Assembly (NCBI GenBank): GCA_031273445.1
Contig: JAISRV010000432.1
Location: 1-22,541 of the forward strand
Length of the DNA stretch: 22,541 nucleotides
Source of the DNA: Candidatus Adiutrix sp.
Lineage (GTDB): Bacteria > Desulfobacterota > Desulfarculia > Adiutricales > Adiutricaceae
Reading direction: 5' to 3'
How positions within the stretch are numbered: the first letter of the stretch is position 1; every line of letters starts with the position of its first letter. The position numbers and the translations under genes were made by a program. Of this stretch, positions 6,820 through 13,306 are shown in pieces. The notes beneath the pieces were generated by a model. It was not told the DNA's origin, did not search any database, and saw only the letters and a program-made list of their open reading frames with translations.

Positions 6820-7740
6820 ATGGCCAGGAAAACCACCAGGAAAACAGACCCAAAAATGCCCGACGAAATTCTGCCGCCCAAGTCGGATATCGTGTTCAAA
6901 CTACTCTTCGGGGATGAGCGAGAACTGGGCCTGCTGACGGCTCTTTTAAAAGCCGTCTTGGATTTGCCGGAAGACGAATATGACGAGGTGAGCATTGCCG
7001 ACCCGAATCTGTTGCGGGAATTTGAAAATGACAAATTGGCCATACTGGATGTGAAGGTCAAAACCAAATCCGGCCGGGTCATAAATGTGGAGATTCAGAT
7101 AACCGATACCGATGAAATGAAAGAACGCATCATTTACCATCTGTCCAAGATGATTACGGAACAGATCGGCATGGGCGACGATTACGACAAAATCAAACAG
7201 GTCGTCGCCATTGTCGTCGCTGATTTTAATTTAATTGAGGATAGTGAGCCTTACCACCACCATTACTTCTTTTACGATAAGAAAAACGACTCGAAATTTA
7301 CGGATCTGATGGAGGCGCATACGTTGGAGCTGCGCAAATTGCCGCCTGAGAGCGACCAGACGAAATTGTACGAATGGCTGCGCTTTCTGCGGACTGAGAG
7401 AAGGGAGGAGCTGGAGATGCTGCCGAGAAACAATCCCGATATAAACAAGGCCGTCGGCAGACTATTGGAGCTTTCGTCGGATGAGAAGGCCCGTATGCTG
7501 TATGAAGTCAGGGAAAAGGCCCGCCGCGATGAAGCCGCCAGGATAAAGACCGCCAAGAGGCTAGGCATGGAAGAAGGCGAAGCGAAAGGCATAGCGAAAG
7601 GCATAGCGAAAGGCATAGCGGAGGGCAAAGCGGAGGAGCGGATCAGCATAGCGAAAAAACTTTTGGGCCTTAGTTTGCCGGTAGCCGACATCGCCAAAGC
7701 GACCGGTCTGCCCCTTGAGGAAATAAAAAAACTCCTTTAA
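6820..7740 (+). CDS. Rpn family recombination-promoting nuclease / PD-(D/E)XK putative transposase
   Basis: The 306-residue protein starts MARKTTRK and carries the family opening PKSDIVFKLLFGDE. It also has the catalytic core ILDVKVKTKSGRVINVEIQ, with Asp77 and Glu91-x-Gln93 as the PD-(D/E)XK residues. Rpn proteins are RecA-independent DNA endonucleases linked to recombination and phage defence. The ATG at 6820 has GAGG about 11 nt upstream; an upstream in-frame ATG at 6790 lies inside a CRISPR repeat and is unlikely. The C-terminal part is a charged helix with GIAKGIAKGIAEGKAEE repeats, typical of the family and prone to slippage. Its base composition is less GC-rich than the pilins around it. 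It lies in a foreign patch inside the pilin array. Confidence 0.9.
   Translation: MARKTTRKTDPKMPDEILPPKSDIVFKLLFGDERELGLLTALLKAVLDLPEDEYDEVSIADPNLLREFENDKLAILDVKVKTKSGRVINVEIQITDTDEMKERIIYHLSKMITEQIGMGDDYDKIKQVVAIVVADFNLIEDSEPYHHHYFFYDKKNDSKFTDLMEAHTLELRKLPPESDQTKLYEWLRFLRTERREELEMLPRNNPDINKAVGRLLELSSDEKARMLYEVREKARRDEAARIKTAKRLGMEEGEAKGIAKGIAKGIAEGKAEERISIAKKLLGLSLPVADIAKATGLPLEEIKKLL
7582..7617 (+). repeat. Three perfect 12-bp tandem repeats inside the Rpn gene
   Basis: The unit GCGAAAGGCATA is repeated three times exactly and encodes AKGI units near the C-terminus. Because the unit is 12 bp, copy-number change keeps the reading frame and would only lengthen or shorten the charged helix. 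Confidence 0.9.
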
Positions 7741-7756
7741 CCGCACAGTCCACTAG

Positions 7757-7868
7757 GAGTCTGTCGGGGAATATCATAACTGATTGATTTTATTGGCATA
7801 TTTTTTGTTTTGCATTGTGATGTTCACAATAATAATCAATAGGTTACAAAATATACCCCGACAGGCTC
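7757..7868. mobile_element. 112-bp MITE-like element with 18-bp inverted repeats and CTAG flanks
   Basis: The left end GAGTCTGTCGGGGAATAT (7757-7774) and the right end read on the opposite strand, GAGCCTGTCGGGGTATAT (7851-7868), agree at 16 of 18 positions. CTAG lies directly on both sides (7753-7756 and 7869-7872), as a 4-bp target duplication. The AT-rich interior has no credible gene. It sits 12 nt after the Rpn stop codon and directly before an orphan pilin terminator. Transposase family not assigned. Confidence 0.78.
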
Positions 7869-7877
7869 CTAGGCCCG

Positions 7878-7943
7878 GAATTCCGCCTCCGCCGCGGAGT
7901 TCTCACAGACCCGGATTCCGAGACGTTGGAATTCGGGTTTTTA
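7878..7943 (+). terminator. Orphan copy of the pilin double-hairpin terminator
   Basis: The sequence is the pilin terminator module: a GAATTCCGC/GCGGAGTTC hairpin, then ACCCGGATTCC/GGAATTCGGGT with T-run. There is no pilin gene before it; instead the Rpn gene and a MITE precede it. The second stem has a G-T type change (ATTC for ATCC), consistent with relaxed constraint. It may now end Rpn transcription. Confidence 0.8.
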
Positions 7944-8153
7944 ATATTAGGGGCGGGGGTGACCCGCCCCTCTTGTGTTGGTGGAACAGAGAAGAGCGGC
8001 CTAATCGCCGCAGTCGGCGAAATTTGAATGAAATGAACAGTTGATGACTGATTTGTTCCTTATAAGGGCGGGCTGACCCCGCCCTTACTTATTTCGGGTG
8101 CGGCGAGTTTCGGTGCTAAGGGGCGCCAAAGGTCAGTCGCGGCGAGTTTTGGT

Positions 8154-8166
8154 GCACTTAAAGTGC
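8154..8166. promoter_or_regulatory. Palindrome upstream of pilin 2, candidate activator site
   Basis: GCACTTAAAGTGC is identical to the 13-mer before pilin 1 and lies 124 nt upstream of the -24 GG. Conservation of the palindrome inside partly diverged flanks suggests a protein binding site. Confidence 0.5.
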
Positions 8167-8237
8167 GCACCAATAATAGCCCCCGGCTCTCGGGCTTGTA
8201 GCCTTTATTTCGTTTGACTTAAAATAAAGTTTAAATA

Positions 8238-8250
8238 TATCAATGTATTA
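8238..8250 (+). promoter_or_regulatory. Consensus IHF site upstream of pilin 2
   Basis: TATCAATGTATTA matches WATCAANNNNTTR at all positions. It lies about 40 nt upstream of the -24 element in AT-rich DNA, between the palindrome and the promoter, where IHF would loop DNA for a sigma-54 activator. Binding is inferred. Confidence 0.5.
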
Positions 8251-8289
8251 TTTGCTACATAAAAAATATTCGACAATTTTTTGCCCTTT

Positions 8290-8305
8290 TGGCACGCCTG
8301 TTGCT
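8290..8305 (+). promoter_or_regulatory. Sigma-54 (-24/-12) promoter of pilin 2
   Basis: TGGCACG-N4-TTGCT, with GG at 8291-8292 and GC at 8303-8304, exact 10-nt spacing. Predicted start near 8316, leaving a leader of about 129 nt before the ATG at 8445. Confidence 0.88.
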
Positions 8306-8382
8306 TTGTCCCCTGGCAAGAGATGAGTTCTCAAAAAGATTTAAAACCGCGGCCTTCGGCGCCGCACCATCTTTGGCCCTTA

Positions 8383-8411
8383 GGGTCAAATGTTTTCTTC
8401 ATCCTTGACCC
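8383..8411 (+). promoter_or_regulatory. Leader hairpin of pilin 2 mRNA
   Basis: GGGTCAA pairs with TTGACCC in the 5' leader. A further GGTCAAACATTT follows before the ribosome binding site and could compete by pairing with the AAATG part of the first arm. It is the counterpart of the leader hairpin of pilin 1. Confidence 0.4.
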
Positions 8412-8444
8412 GCGAGGTCAAACATTTTACCGAGGAGCAGAATC

Positions 8445-9035
8445 ATGAAGAACAAAAAAGGTTTTACGCTGATCGAACTGATGATCGTCGTGGCAATTAT
8501 CGCCATCCTGGCCATGATCGCCGTCCCCATGTATCAGAATTACATGCAGCGCGCCCGCAACAGCGCCGCCCAGAGCCTCCTGCGCCAGATGGCCACGGCC
8601 GAGGTCGCCTACAGCGTCGATAACGGCGGCCTCTATGCCACCGTCGCCAGCGGCCCAATCACCGCCGCCGAAGTCGACGCTCTGGCCGTTTACGGCTTCC
8701 GTCCCGATCCGAACGTGGCTTTCACCGCGGTTGAGGCCCCCTCGGCCGGCGGCGTGCCCGGCGGCGGCTTCCGGCTGTTTGCGGCTCACACCTCCGTCGG
8801 CGCCCAGCTTTATGTCTATGACGAAACGGCCGCCGGCGGCGTCCGCGAAGTCACCACTGATCTGGTGACCAGCGCCAACATTACCCCCGAGCTCGCGTTG
8901 GATGTGTGGATCATAGACACGCCCACCCCCTTGGCTTTCGCCCAGCCCTCCGCCGCTGGCGCCGTCACGGATGTCGAGATAACCTTAAATGCGACATCCG
9001 GCAAATATGAGGTGACTGTGGCGAATAAGGCCTAA
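8445..9035 (+). CDS. pilA: Type IV major pilin paralogue 2 (PilA-like)
   Basis: This 196-residue prepilin has leader MKNKKG and cleavage before [15 protein letters not shown] lies 7 nt upstream of the ATG. The N-terminal helix differs from pilin 1 only at isolated positions. The variable part ([19 protein letters not shown]) is very close to the pilin at 9913 and unlike pilin 1. The [17 protein letters not shown] and [15 protein letters not shown] blocks are shared by all three. It has no cysteines. The gene is flanked by its own sigma-54 promoter and double terminator; the pilin-like gene at 9143 follows 107 nt later. Confidence 0.93.
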   Translation: MKNKKGFTLIELMIVVAIIAILAMIAVPMYQNYMQRARNSAAQSLLRQMATAEVAYSVDNGGLYATVASGPITAAEVDALAVYGFRPDPNVAFTAVEAPSAGGVPGGGFRLFAAHTSVGAQLYVYDETAAGGVREVTTDLVTSANITPELALDVWIIDTPTPLAFAQPSAAGAVTDVEITLNATSGKYEVTVANKA

Positions 9036-9054
9036 AAAGCGCGGCTTAGACCCG

Positions 9055-9120
9055 GAACTCCGCCTCTGCGCGGAGTTCTTAAGCGACCCGGATTCCGAGC
9101 CTTTGGAATCCGGGTTTTTT
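9055..9120 (+). terminator. Tandem double-hairpin terminator of pilin 2
   Basis: GAACTCCGC/GCGGAGTTC (9055-9078), then ACCCGGATTCC/GGAATCCGGGT (9086-9115) followed by T5. It sits only 22 nt before the start codon of the next pilin-like gene, which has no promoter of its own between. Confidence 0.88.
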
Positions 9121-9142
9121 AAACTCAAGGGAGGGGACGGGC

Positions 9143-9601
9143 ATGGCGAAAAAAGCTTTCACCCTGATTGAAGTCATGATCGTCCTGGCCATCGCGGCTG
9201 TGTTGGCCATGATCGCCGTGCCTCTGTTCAGGAGCTATCTGGACCGGGCCAAAGATGTGGCGGCGGGCAGCAGCCTGCAGCAGGTCGCCGTGAGCCAGGA
9301 GCTGCACGCCCAGGCCAACAACGGCTCTTACACCAGCGACTGGACCGAGCTGGGTCAATGCGGCTTTCAGCCTGATCCGAACGTGCGTTACAGCCCCATA
9401 ACCATCTACACGGCCTTTGTGAACGGCGGGCCGCAAGCCGCCTTTTCCCTCATGGCCAACCATCGCAGCGGCCGCCGCGTTTTCCAGTATGACTCGGCCC
9501 TGGGCCGGGGGGTGGAGATGCTGCCCGACACCGAGCCGCTGATGACGGCCGAGGCCAACATGGTGGTGAGGAACCCGGACGGCGTCCTCACCGGGCCGTA
9601 A
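9143..9601 (+). CDS. Diverged type IV pilin-like protein with Ala at the cleavage site
   Basis: This 152-residue prepilin-like protein begins MAKKAFTLIEVMIVLAIA. The residue before the mature Phe is Ala, not the Gly that prepilin peptidase prefers. The N-terminal helix and Glu5 are intact, and the core keeps a CGFQPDPNVRY block matching [10 protein letters not shown] of the main pilins plus a VFQYD block matching LYVYD, so it is a shortened, diverged paralogue. It has a single cysteine. A GGGAGGGG ribosome binding site lies about 8 nt before the ATG. There is no promoter between it and the pilin 2 terminator, so expression probably depends on read-through; it could be a minor pilin. No terminator was found after it. 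Confidence 0.87.
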   Translation: MAKKAFTLIEVMIVLAIAAVLAMIAVPLFRSYLDRAKDVAAGSSLQQVAVSQELHAQANNGSYTSDWTELGQCGFQPDPNVRYSPITIYTAFVNGGPQAAFSLMANHRSGRRVFQYDSALGRGVEMLPDTEPLMTAEANMVVRNPDGVLTGP

Positions 9602-9747
9602 ATTTCGTGTGCGGATTCTGTAAAGGCAAAATGAAAATGTCCGGTTTTAGGCCGGAGAGTGGGTTCAGGGGCGGGAGTTTCGGCGCCAAGGCGCGCCAAA
9701 GGTCAATCGCGGCGAGTTTTTGGTGAGCTTAAACTGCGCATTAGATT
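9602..9747. other. Upstream region of pilin 4, shortened
   Basis: No gene. It repeats the GGCGCCAAGG and CGCGGCGAGTTTTTGGTG blocks found before pilins 1 and 2. The ~110-nt AT-rich tract present there is absent. A degenerate form of the palindrome, GAGCTTAAACTGC (9725-9737), lies only 11 nt before the -24 GG instead of about 120. Confidence 0.6.
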
Positions 9748-9763
9748 TGGCACGTTTATTGCT
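9748..9763 (+). promoter_or_regulatory. Sigma-54 (-24/-12) promoter of pilin 4
   Basis: TGGCACG-N4-TTGCT, with GG at 9749-9750 and GC at 9761-9762, 10-nt spacing. Predicted start near 9774. The usual upstream site and IHF-like tract are missing, so activation may differ from the other two. Confidence 0.85.
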
Positions 9764-9912
9764 TTGTAATCTTTGCGGTAGAAGAGAATTTTAGTTAAGA
9801 TTTAAAATCGTGACCTTTCAGCGGCGCTTCGCCTTTAACCTTTAAGGTCAAATGCTTTTCCGTCTTTTTGGCCCTGAAGGTCAGACATTTTCCTGAAATG
9901 AGGAGTAGAACC

Positions 9913-10503
9913 ATGAAGAAGAAAAAAGGTTTCACGCTGATTGAACTGATGATCGTCGTGGCGATTATCTCCATCCTGGCCATGATCGCCGTCCCCATGT
10001 ATCAGAACTACTTGCAGCGCGCCCGCAACACCGCCGCCCAGAGCCTCCTGCGCCAGATGGCCACGGCCGAGGTCGCCTACAGCGTCGATAACGGCGGCAA
10101 CTATGCCACCGTGGTCAGCGGCCAAATCGGCGCCGCCGAAGTCGACGCTCTGGCCGTTTACGGCTTCCGTCCCGATCCGAACGTGGCTTTCACCGCGGTT
10201 CAGGCCCCCTCCTCCAGCGGCGTGGCCGGCGGCGGCTTCCGGCTGTGGGCGGCTCACACCTCCATCGGCGCCCAGCTTTATGTCTATGACGAAACGGCCG
10301 CCGGCGGCGTCCGCGAATTCACCTCGTCTTTGGCGACCAAAGCCAACATTACCCCCGAGCTCACGCTGCAGGTGTGGGTCATAGACACGCCCACCCCCCT
10401 GGCTTTCGCCCAGCCCACCGACCCCAACGCCGTCAAGAGCGTCGTGGCCTCCCTAAATGCGACATCCGGCAAATATGAGGTGACTCAGGCGAATAAAGTC
10501 TAA
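9913..10503 (+). CDS. pilA: Type IV major pilin paralogue 4 (PilA-like)
   Basis: This 196-residue prepilin has leader MKKKKG and cleavage before [18 protein letters not shown]. The ATG at 9913 is preceded by AGGAG at 7 nt; an upstream in-frame start at 9868 would give an unlikely long leader. It is most similar to pilin 2 ([44 protein letters not shown]) with scattered replacements mainly in the surface-exposed part. No cysteines. It is followed by a double terminator and then by what looks like the first codons of another pilin-like gene, cut by the methyltransferase block. Confidence 0.93.
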   Translation: MKKKKGFTLIELMIVVAIISILAMIAVPMYQNYLQRARNTAAQSLLRQMATAEVAYSVDNGGNYATVVSGQIGAAEVDALAVYGFRPDPNVAFTAVQAPSSSGVAGGGFRLWAAHTSIGAQLYVYDETAAGGVREFTSSLATKANITPELTLQVWVIDTPTPLAFAQPTDPNAVKSVVASLNATSGKYEVTQANKV

Positions 10504-10522
10504 AGAACGCGGCTCAGGCCCG

Positions 10523-10588
10523 GAACTCCGCCCTTTCGCGAAGTTCTTAAGCGACCCGGATTCCGAGCCATTGGAATCCGGGTTTTTT
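10523..10588 (+). terminator. Tandem double-hairpin terminator of pilin 4
   Basis: The first hairpin is weakened (GAACTCCGC against GCGAAGTTC). The second is intact: ACCCGGATTCC/GGAATCCGGGT at 10554-10583 with a T-run. Confidence 0.85.
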
Positions 10589-10635
10589 AAACTCACGGGA
10601 AGGACGGCATGGCGGATTCTTGTCATAGCCGCTGA
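10589..10635 (+). pseudogene. Possible remnant of a pilin-like gene start at the island junction
   Basis: After the terminator, ACTCACGGGAAGGACGG-CATGGCG aligns with the ribosome binding site and first codons of the diverged pilin gene at 9143 (ACTCAAGGGAGGGGACGGG-CATGGCG). The similarity stops after about five codons, before any FTLIE helix, and unrelated sequence begins. I read this as the broken edge of a lost pilin-like gene. The match is short. Confidence 0.4.
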
Positions 10636-11661
10636 TTGCGAGTGCTGAAGGCGCACGGCAAACAAGGAGACTGGGTGATTGATCCCTTCTGCGGCCGGGG
10701 CACTACGAACTTTGCAGCCCGCTTGCTCGGGATGCCTTCGATGGGCATGGACAGCAGTCCGGTAGCGGTCGCCCTCGCGAAAGCGAAGCTCGCCAGCGCT
10801 AAGCCAGGTCGACTCGTGGCGAGCGCCAAGGCCATTTTAAACGCGGCGAAGGAGCCGACATCAGTTCCTTCCGGCGAGTTCTGGAGGCTGGCATATCACG
10901 AGCATACGCTCATACAGCTCTGTCAGCTCCGCGAAGCATTGCTCGGCGAGTGTTCCTCCTCAACGCGTATCTTATTGAGAGCGATCATCCTTGGAGCGCT
11001 CCATGGCCCCCGTCCTAAGGGGAGGCCATCGTACTTCTCGAATCAATCGCCGAGAACCTTTGCGCCGAAGCCGAACTACGCAGTGAAGTTTTGGACCACA
11101 CGTGACATGTGTCCCGAAGACGTCGATGTATTATCGATCATCAAGACGCGAGCGAATCGCTACCTCGCCGAGACCCTACCGGATGTCGAAAGCAAGGTGG
11201 AACTCGGCGACAGCCGAGTGGCGGACACGTTCAGCGACATGCCGAAGGCGCGCTTCGTCGTCACATCGCCTCCGTACTTTGGGATGCGCACCTATCTACC
11301 GGATCAGTGGCTACGGCTCTGGTTTCTCGGCGGCCCCGACTATGTCGAATATAGCCAGCCTGAGGGACAGCTCAAACACTCAAGCGCTGATTGCTTCGCG
11401 GCCGAAATGGGCCGTGTCTGGAAGAACGTGGCCTCGTGCACAACCGCAGGGGCACGTTTGGTTATCCGATATGGCGGGATTCATGATCGCGCCGTCGAAC
11501 CGATGGATATCCTAAAAAAGTCGTTTGTCGACTCCTGTTGGAAGATCGTTACCGCGAGGGCTATACCCGATTCCGACTGCGGGCGTCGGCAGGCGCGACA
11601 GTTCCAGGCCGAACCGAAGAAGGCCATCGCCGAGCATGATGTTTATTGCCGCCGCACCTGA
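10636..11661 (+). pseudogene. DNA methyltransferase, 5'-truncated (N4/N6 amino-MTase type)
   Basis: The 341-codon frame opens directly after an in-frame stop, with TTG as the only near start and no ribosome binding site. It enters almost at once into WVIDPFCGRGTTNFAARLLG, the S-adenosylmethionine-binding motif I. The catalytic motif IV is TSPPYFGMRTY near residue 210. TSPPY is commoner in N4-cytosine enzymes than DPPY/NPPY, but base specificity cannot be fixed. Relatives carry a further N-terminal segment before motif I, so about 30-60 residues appear to be missing, consistent with the junction at about 10620. The C-terminus looks complete, and the stop overlaps the ribosome binding site of the DUF262 gene. 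Codon use differs clearly from the neighbouring pilins. Confidence 0.75.
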
Positions 11662-11675
11662 AGGAGAGAGAGCCA

Positions 11676-12971
11676 ATGAAGCAGAAGAAGCCGACGGCAG
11701 GCGCGGAAACACGGCAAGCAGCGGCGAGCCGTCTCCTTGACGGAGAGAAGGTTTCGTTTAAAAACGACGTGACCAAGCTGATAGTCAGCGACGCGGAACT
11801 CAACAGTCGCTACGCCAAGGGCGAGATACGCATTGTCACGGAGCAGGCGCGGTATCCGCTTGCAGGCATCCTCGGGATGCTGAAGGAGGAGATCGACGGA
11901 GAAAACGGCAAGAAGGAGCTTCGCTACAAACTTGATCCCGAATACCAGCGTCGGCATCGCTGGAGCATCGAGAAAAAGTCGCGGCTCATTGAGTCTTTTC
12001 TGATAAATGTGCCAGTACCGCCGGTCTTCCTGTACGAACGCGATCTCGCCCGTTTCGAGGTGATGGACGGGCGGCAACGCCTAACCGCCTTGAGTGATTT
12101 CTATGCCAATAAGTTTCCGCTCACCGGGCTCCAGTACTGGGCCGACCTTGACGGTCGCACGTATTCGAACCTTCCCACGAAAGTTCGCGACGGCATTGAT
12201 CGCCGGTATATTTCATCAACTATTCTTCTCAAGGAAACAGCGGCCAATGAAGAGCAGGCCTCAATGCTGAAAAAGATGGTTTTCGAGCGTCTCAACTCGG
12301 GCGGCGTCAAACTCGGTAGCCAGGAAACTCGCAACGCCGTCTATGGGGGGCCGCTCAACAAACTCTGCCTCTCGCTCTCCGAAAACCAGAATTTCCGGCG
12401 TTTGTGGGGCATCCATGCTGATCCCTCGCCGGAGGAGAAGGAGACTGACGAGGAGATTGAGGAGACTGGCGACGAATCGACCAAAGCGGGCAACACTATG
12501 TTCGAGAAAATGGAGGATGTCGAGCTCGTATTGCGCTTCTTCGCTTACCGGCAGATCGACGAGTTCAAGGCCGGTCTGAACAAAATCTCAGAGTTCCTCG
12601 ACCTATTCATCGTTCGAGGCAACAACTTTGCACCGACGCTACACAAGGAATACCGAACGATGTTCGAATCGACCGTATCCTTTCTGTGGAACGTGCTCGG
12701 GGCCGACTCCTTTACCCCGCTTGGATTATCCAAGCGTCGCACCAAAATAGTTTACGACCCGTTGATGTTCATAGCGAATAGTATCGATGTAGTGCCTCAC
12801 CATGCCAATCTCATTGCAAAAAAAGACGTGTTGCGCAAAGAGCTAGAGGCGATGTACGAGAGGAATCGGGAGTTATTTTCTGGGCGTCGCACGAACTTCA
12901 ATGACACTCAGGAGCGAAACCGCTGCGTGAGCGACGCCTTCGCCGCCGCGATTGCCAAGGCTAAGCCGTGA
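11676..12971 (+). CDS. DUF262 domain-containing protein (GmrS/ParB-like N-terminal domain)
   Basis: The 431-residue product has the DUF262 signature PEYQRRHRW near residue 90, VMDGRQRLTAL near 131 (the DGQQR-type nucleotide-binding motif), and FERLNSGGVKLGSQETRNA near 203. In type IV restriction enzymes such as GmrSD this domain hydrolyses nucleotides and drives a DUF1524 HNH nuclease. Here no HNH motif can be seen in the C-terminal half, which ends in a basic, charged tail, so a partner may supply catalysis. An insert of acidic residues (SPEEKETDEEIEETGDES) lies near residue 260. The ATG at 11676 has AAGGAGAG 8 nt upstream, overlapping the methyltransferase stop. It is probably part of a defence operon. 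Confidence 0.85.
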   Translation: MKQKKPTAGAETRQAAASRLLDGEKVSFKNDVTKLIVSDAELNSRYAKGEIRIVTEQARYPLAGILGMLKEEIDGENGKKELRYKLDPEYQRRHRWSIEKKSRLIESFLINVPVPPVFLYERDLARFEVMDGRQRLTALSDFYANKFPLTGLQYWADLDGRTYSNLPTKVRDGIDRRYISSTILLKETAANEEQASMLKKMVFERLNSGGVKLGSQETRNAVYGGPLNKLCLSLSENQNFRRLWGIHADPSPEEKETDEEIEETGDESTKAGNTMFEKMEDVELVLRFFAYRQIDEFKAGLNKISEFLDLFIVRGNNFAPTLHKEYRTMFESTVSFLWNVLGADSFTPLGLSKRRTKIVYDPLMFIANSIDVVPHHANLIAKKDVLRKELEAMYERNRELFSGRRTNFNDTQERNRCVSDAFAAAIAKAKP

Positions 12972-12989
12972 TCGCAATGGAGCCTGCCT

Positions 12990-13306
12990 ATGCGTTCTAC
13001 ATTGGATGAACTCATATTTGTCATTGTCAAGTCAACGGGCGCACGGTGGGGACGCATTCAGAGCTTGCGAGTCGACGAGGCCGACAAACGGGAGATTGAG
13101 GTGAGCGCAAGCGCGCCTAATGGCGTCGGAGTTGGACTGGACTTCAAGTGTCCAAATGGCCCCGATGTGAAACTTATTGCGCTTCAGACTGATGACGACG
13201 TGGTGTGGAGTCCGTTGGAGTTGGGGGCCGAGTCAACAACTTTAGCGTGCTGATTCCGGAAGAAGATGGGCTTCCGCATCGCCGCGAACATAATTTCAAA
13301 CGCTAA
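12990..13306 (+). pseudogene. Small hypothetical protein, frameshifted near its 3' end
   Basis: A reading frame of 87 codons starts at 12990, 18 nt after DUF262, with a weak GGAG upstream, and stops at 13253. Its last dozen residues look random. One extra base in the G-run at 13223-13227 would instead give GGRVNNFSVLIPEEDGLPHR and a stop at 13306, a product of about 105 residues. That continuation reads as real protein, so I infer a one-base loss or sequencing error. No family is recognised. The N-terminal part (LDELIFVIVKSTGARWGRIQ) looks like a small alpha/beta domain. It belongs to the methyltransferase/DUF262 block and ends directly at the convergent znuC stop. Confidence 0.55.

Larger units (their letters stand above)
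7944..8289. other. Upstream regulatory region of pilin 2
   Basis: No gene. It contains two GC-rich hairpins: 7950-7970, and 8066-8084 with core GGCGGGCTGACCCCGCC, as upstream of pilin 1. It also has a GGCGAGTTT-type block partly repeated at 8102 and 8141, a palindrome (8154), an AT-rich tract and an IHF-like site. The order of parts is the same as before pilin 1, showing that promoter and gene were duplicated together. Confidence 0.6.

Noticed and set aside
6576..7082. Minus-strand ORF containing FQSTLPQGKRL and VSIHAPARGAT
   Set aside because: These are the well-known false peptides made by translating type I-C CRISPR repeats backwards; the rest overlaps the Rpn gene in antisense.
7784..8044. 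Plus-strand ORF of 86 codons starting MILLAYFLFC
   Set aside because: It starts inside the 112-bp inverted-repeat element and runs through the terminator hairpins; no ribosome binding site or protein-like composition after the first residues.
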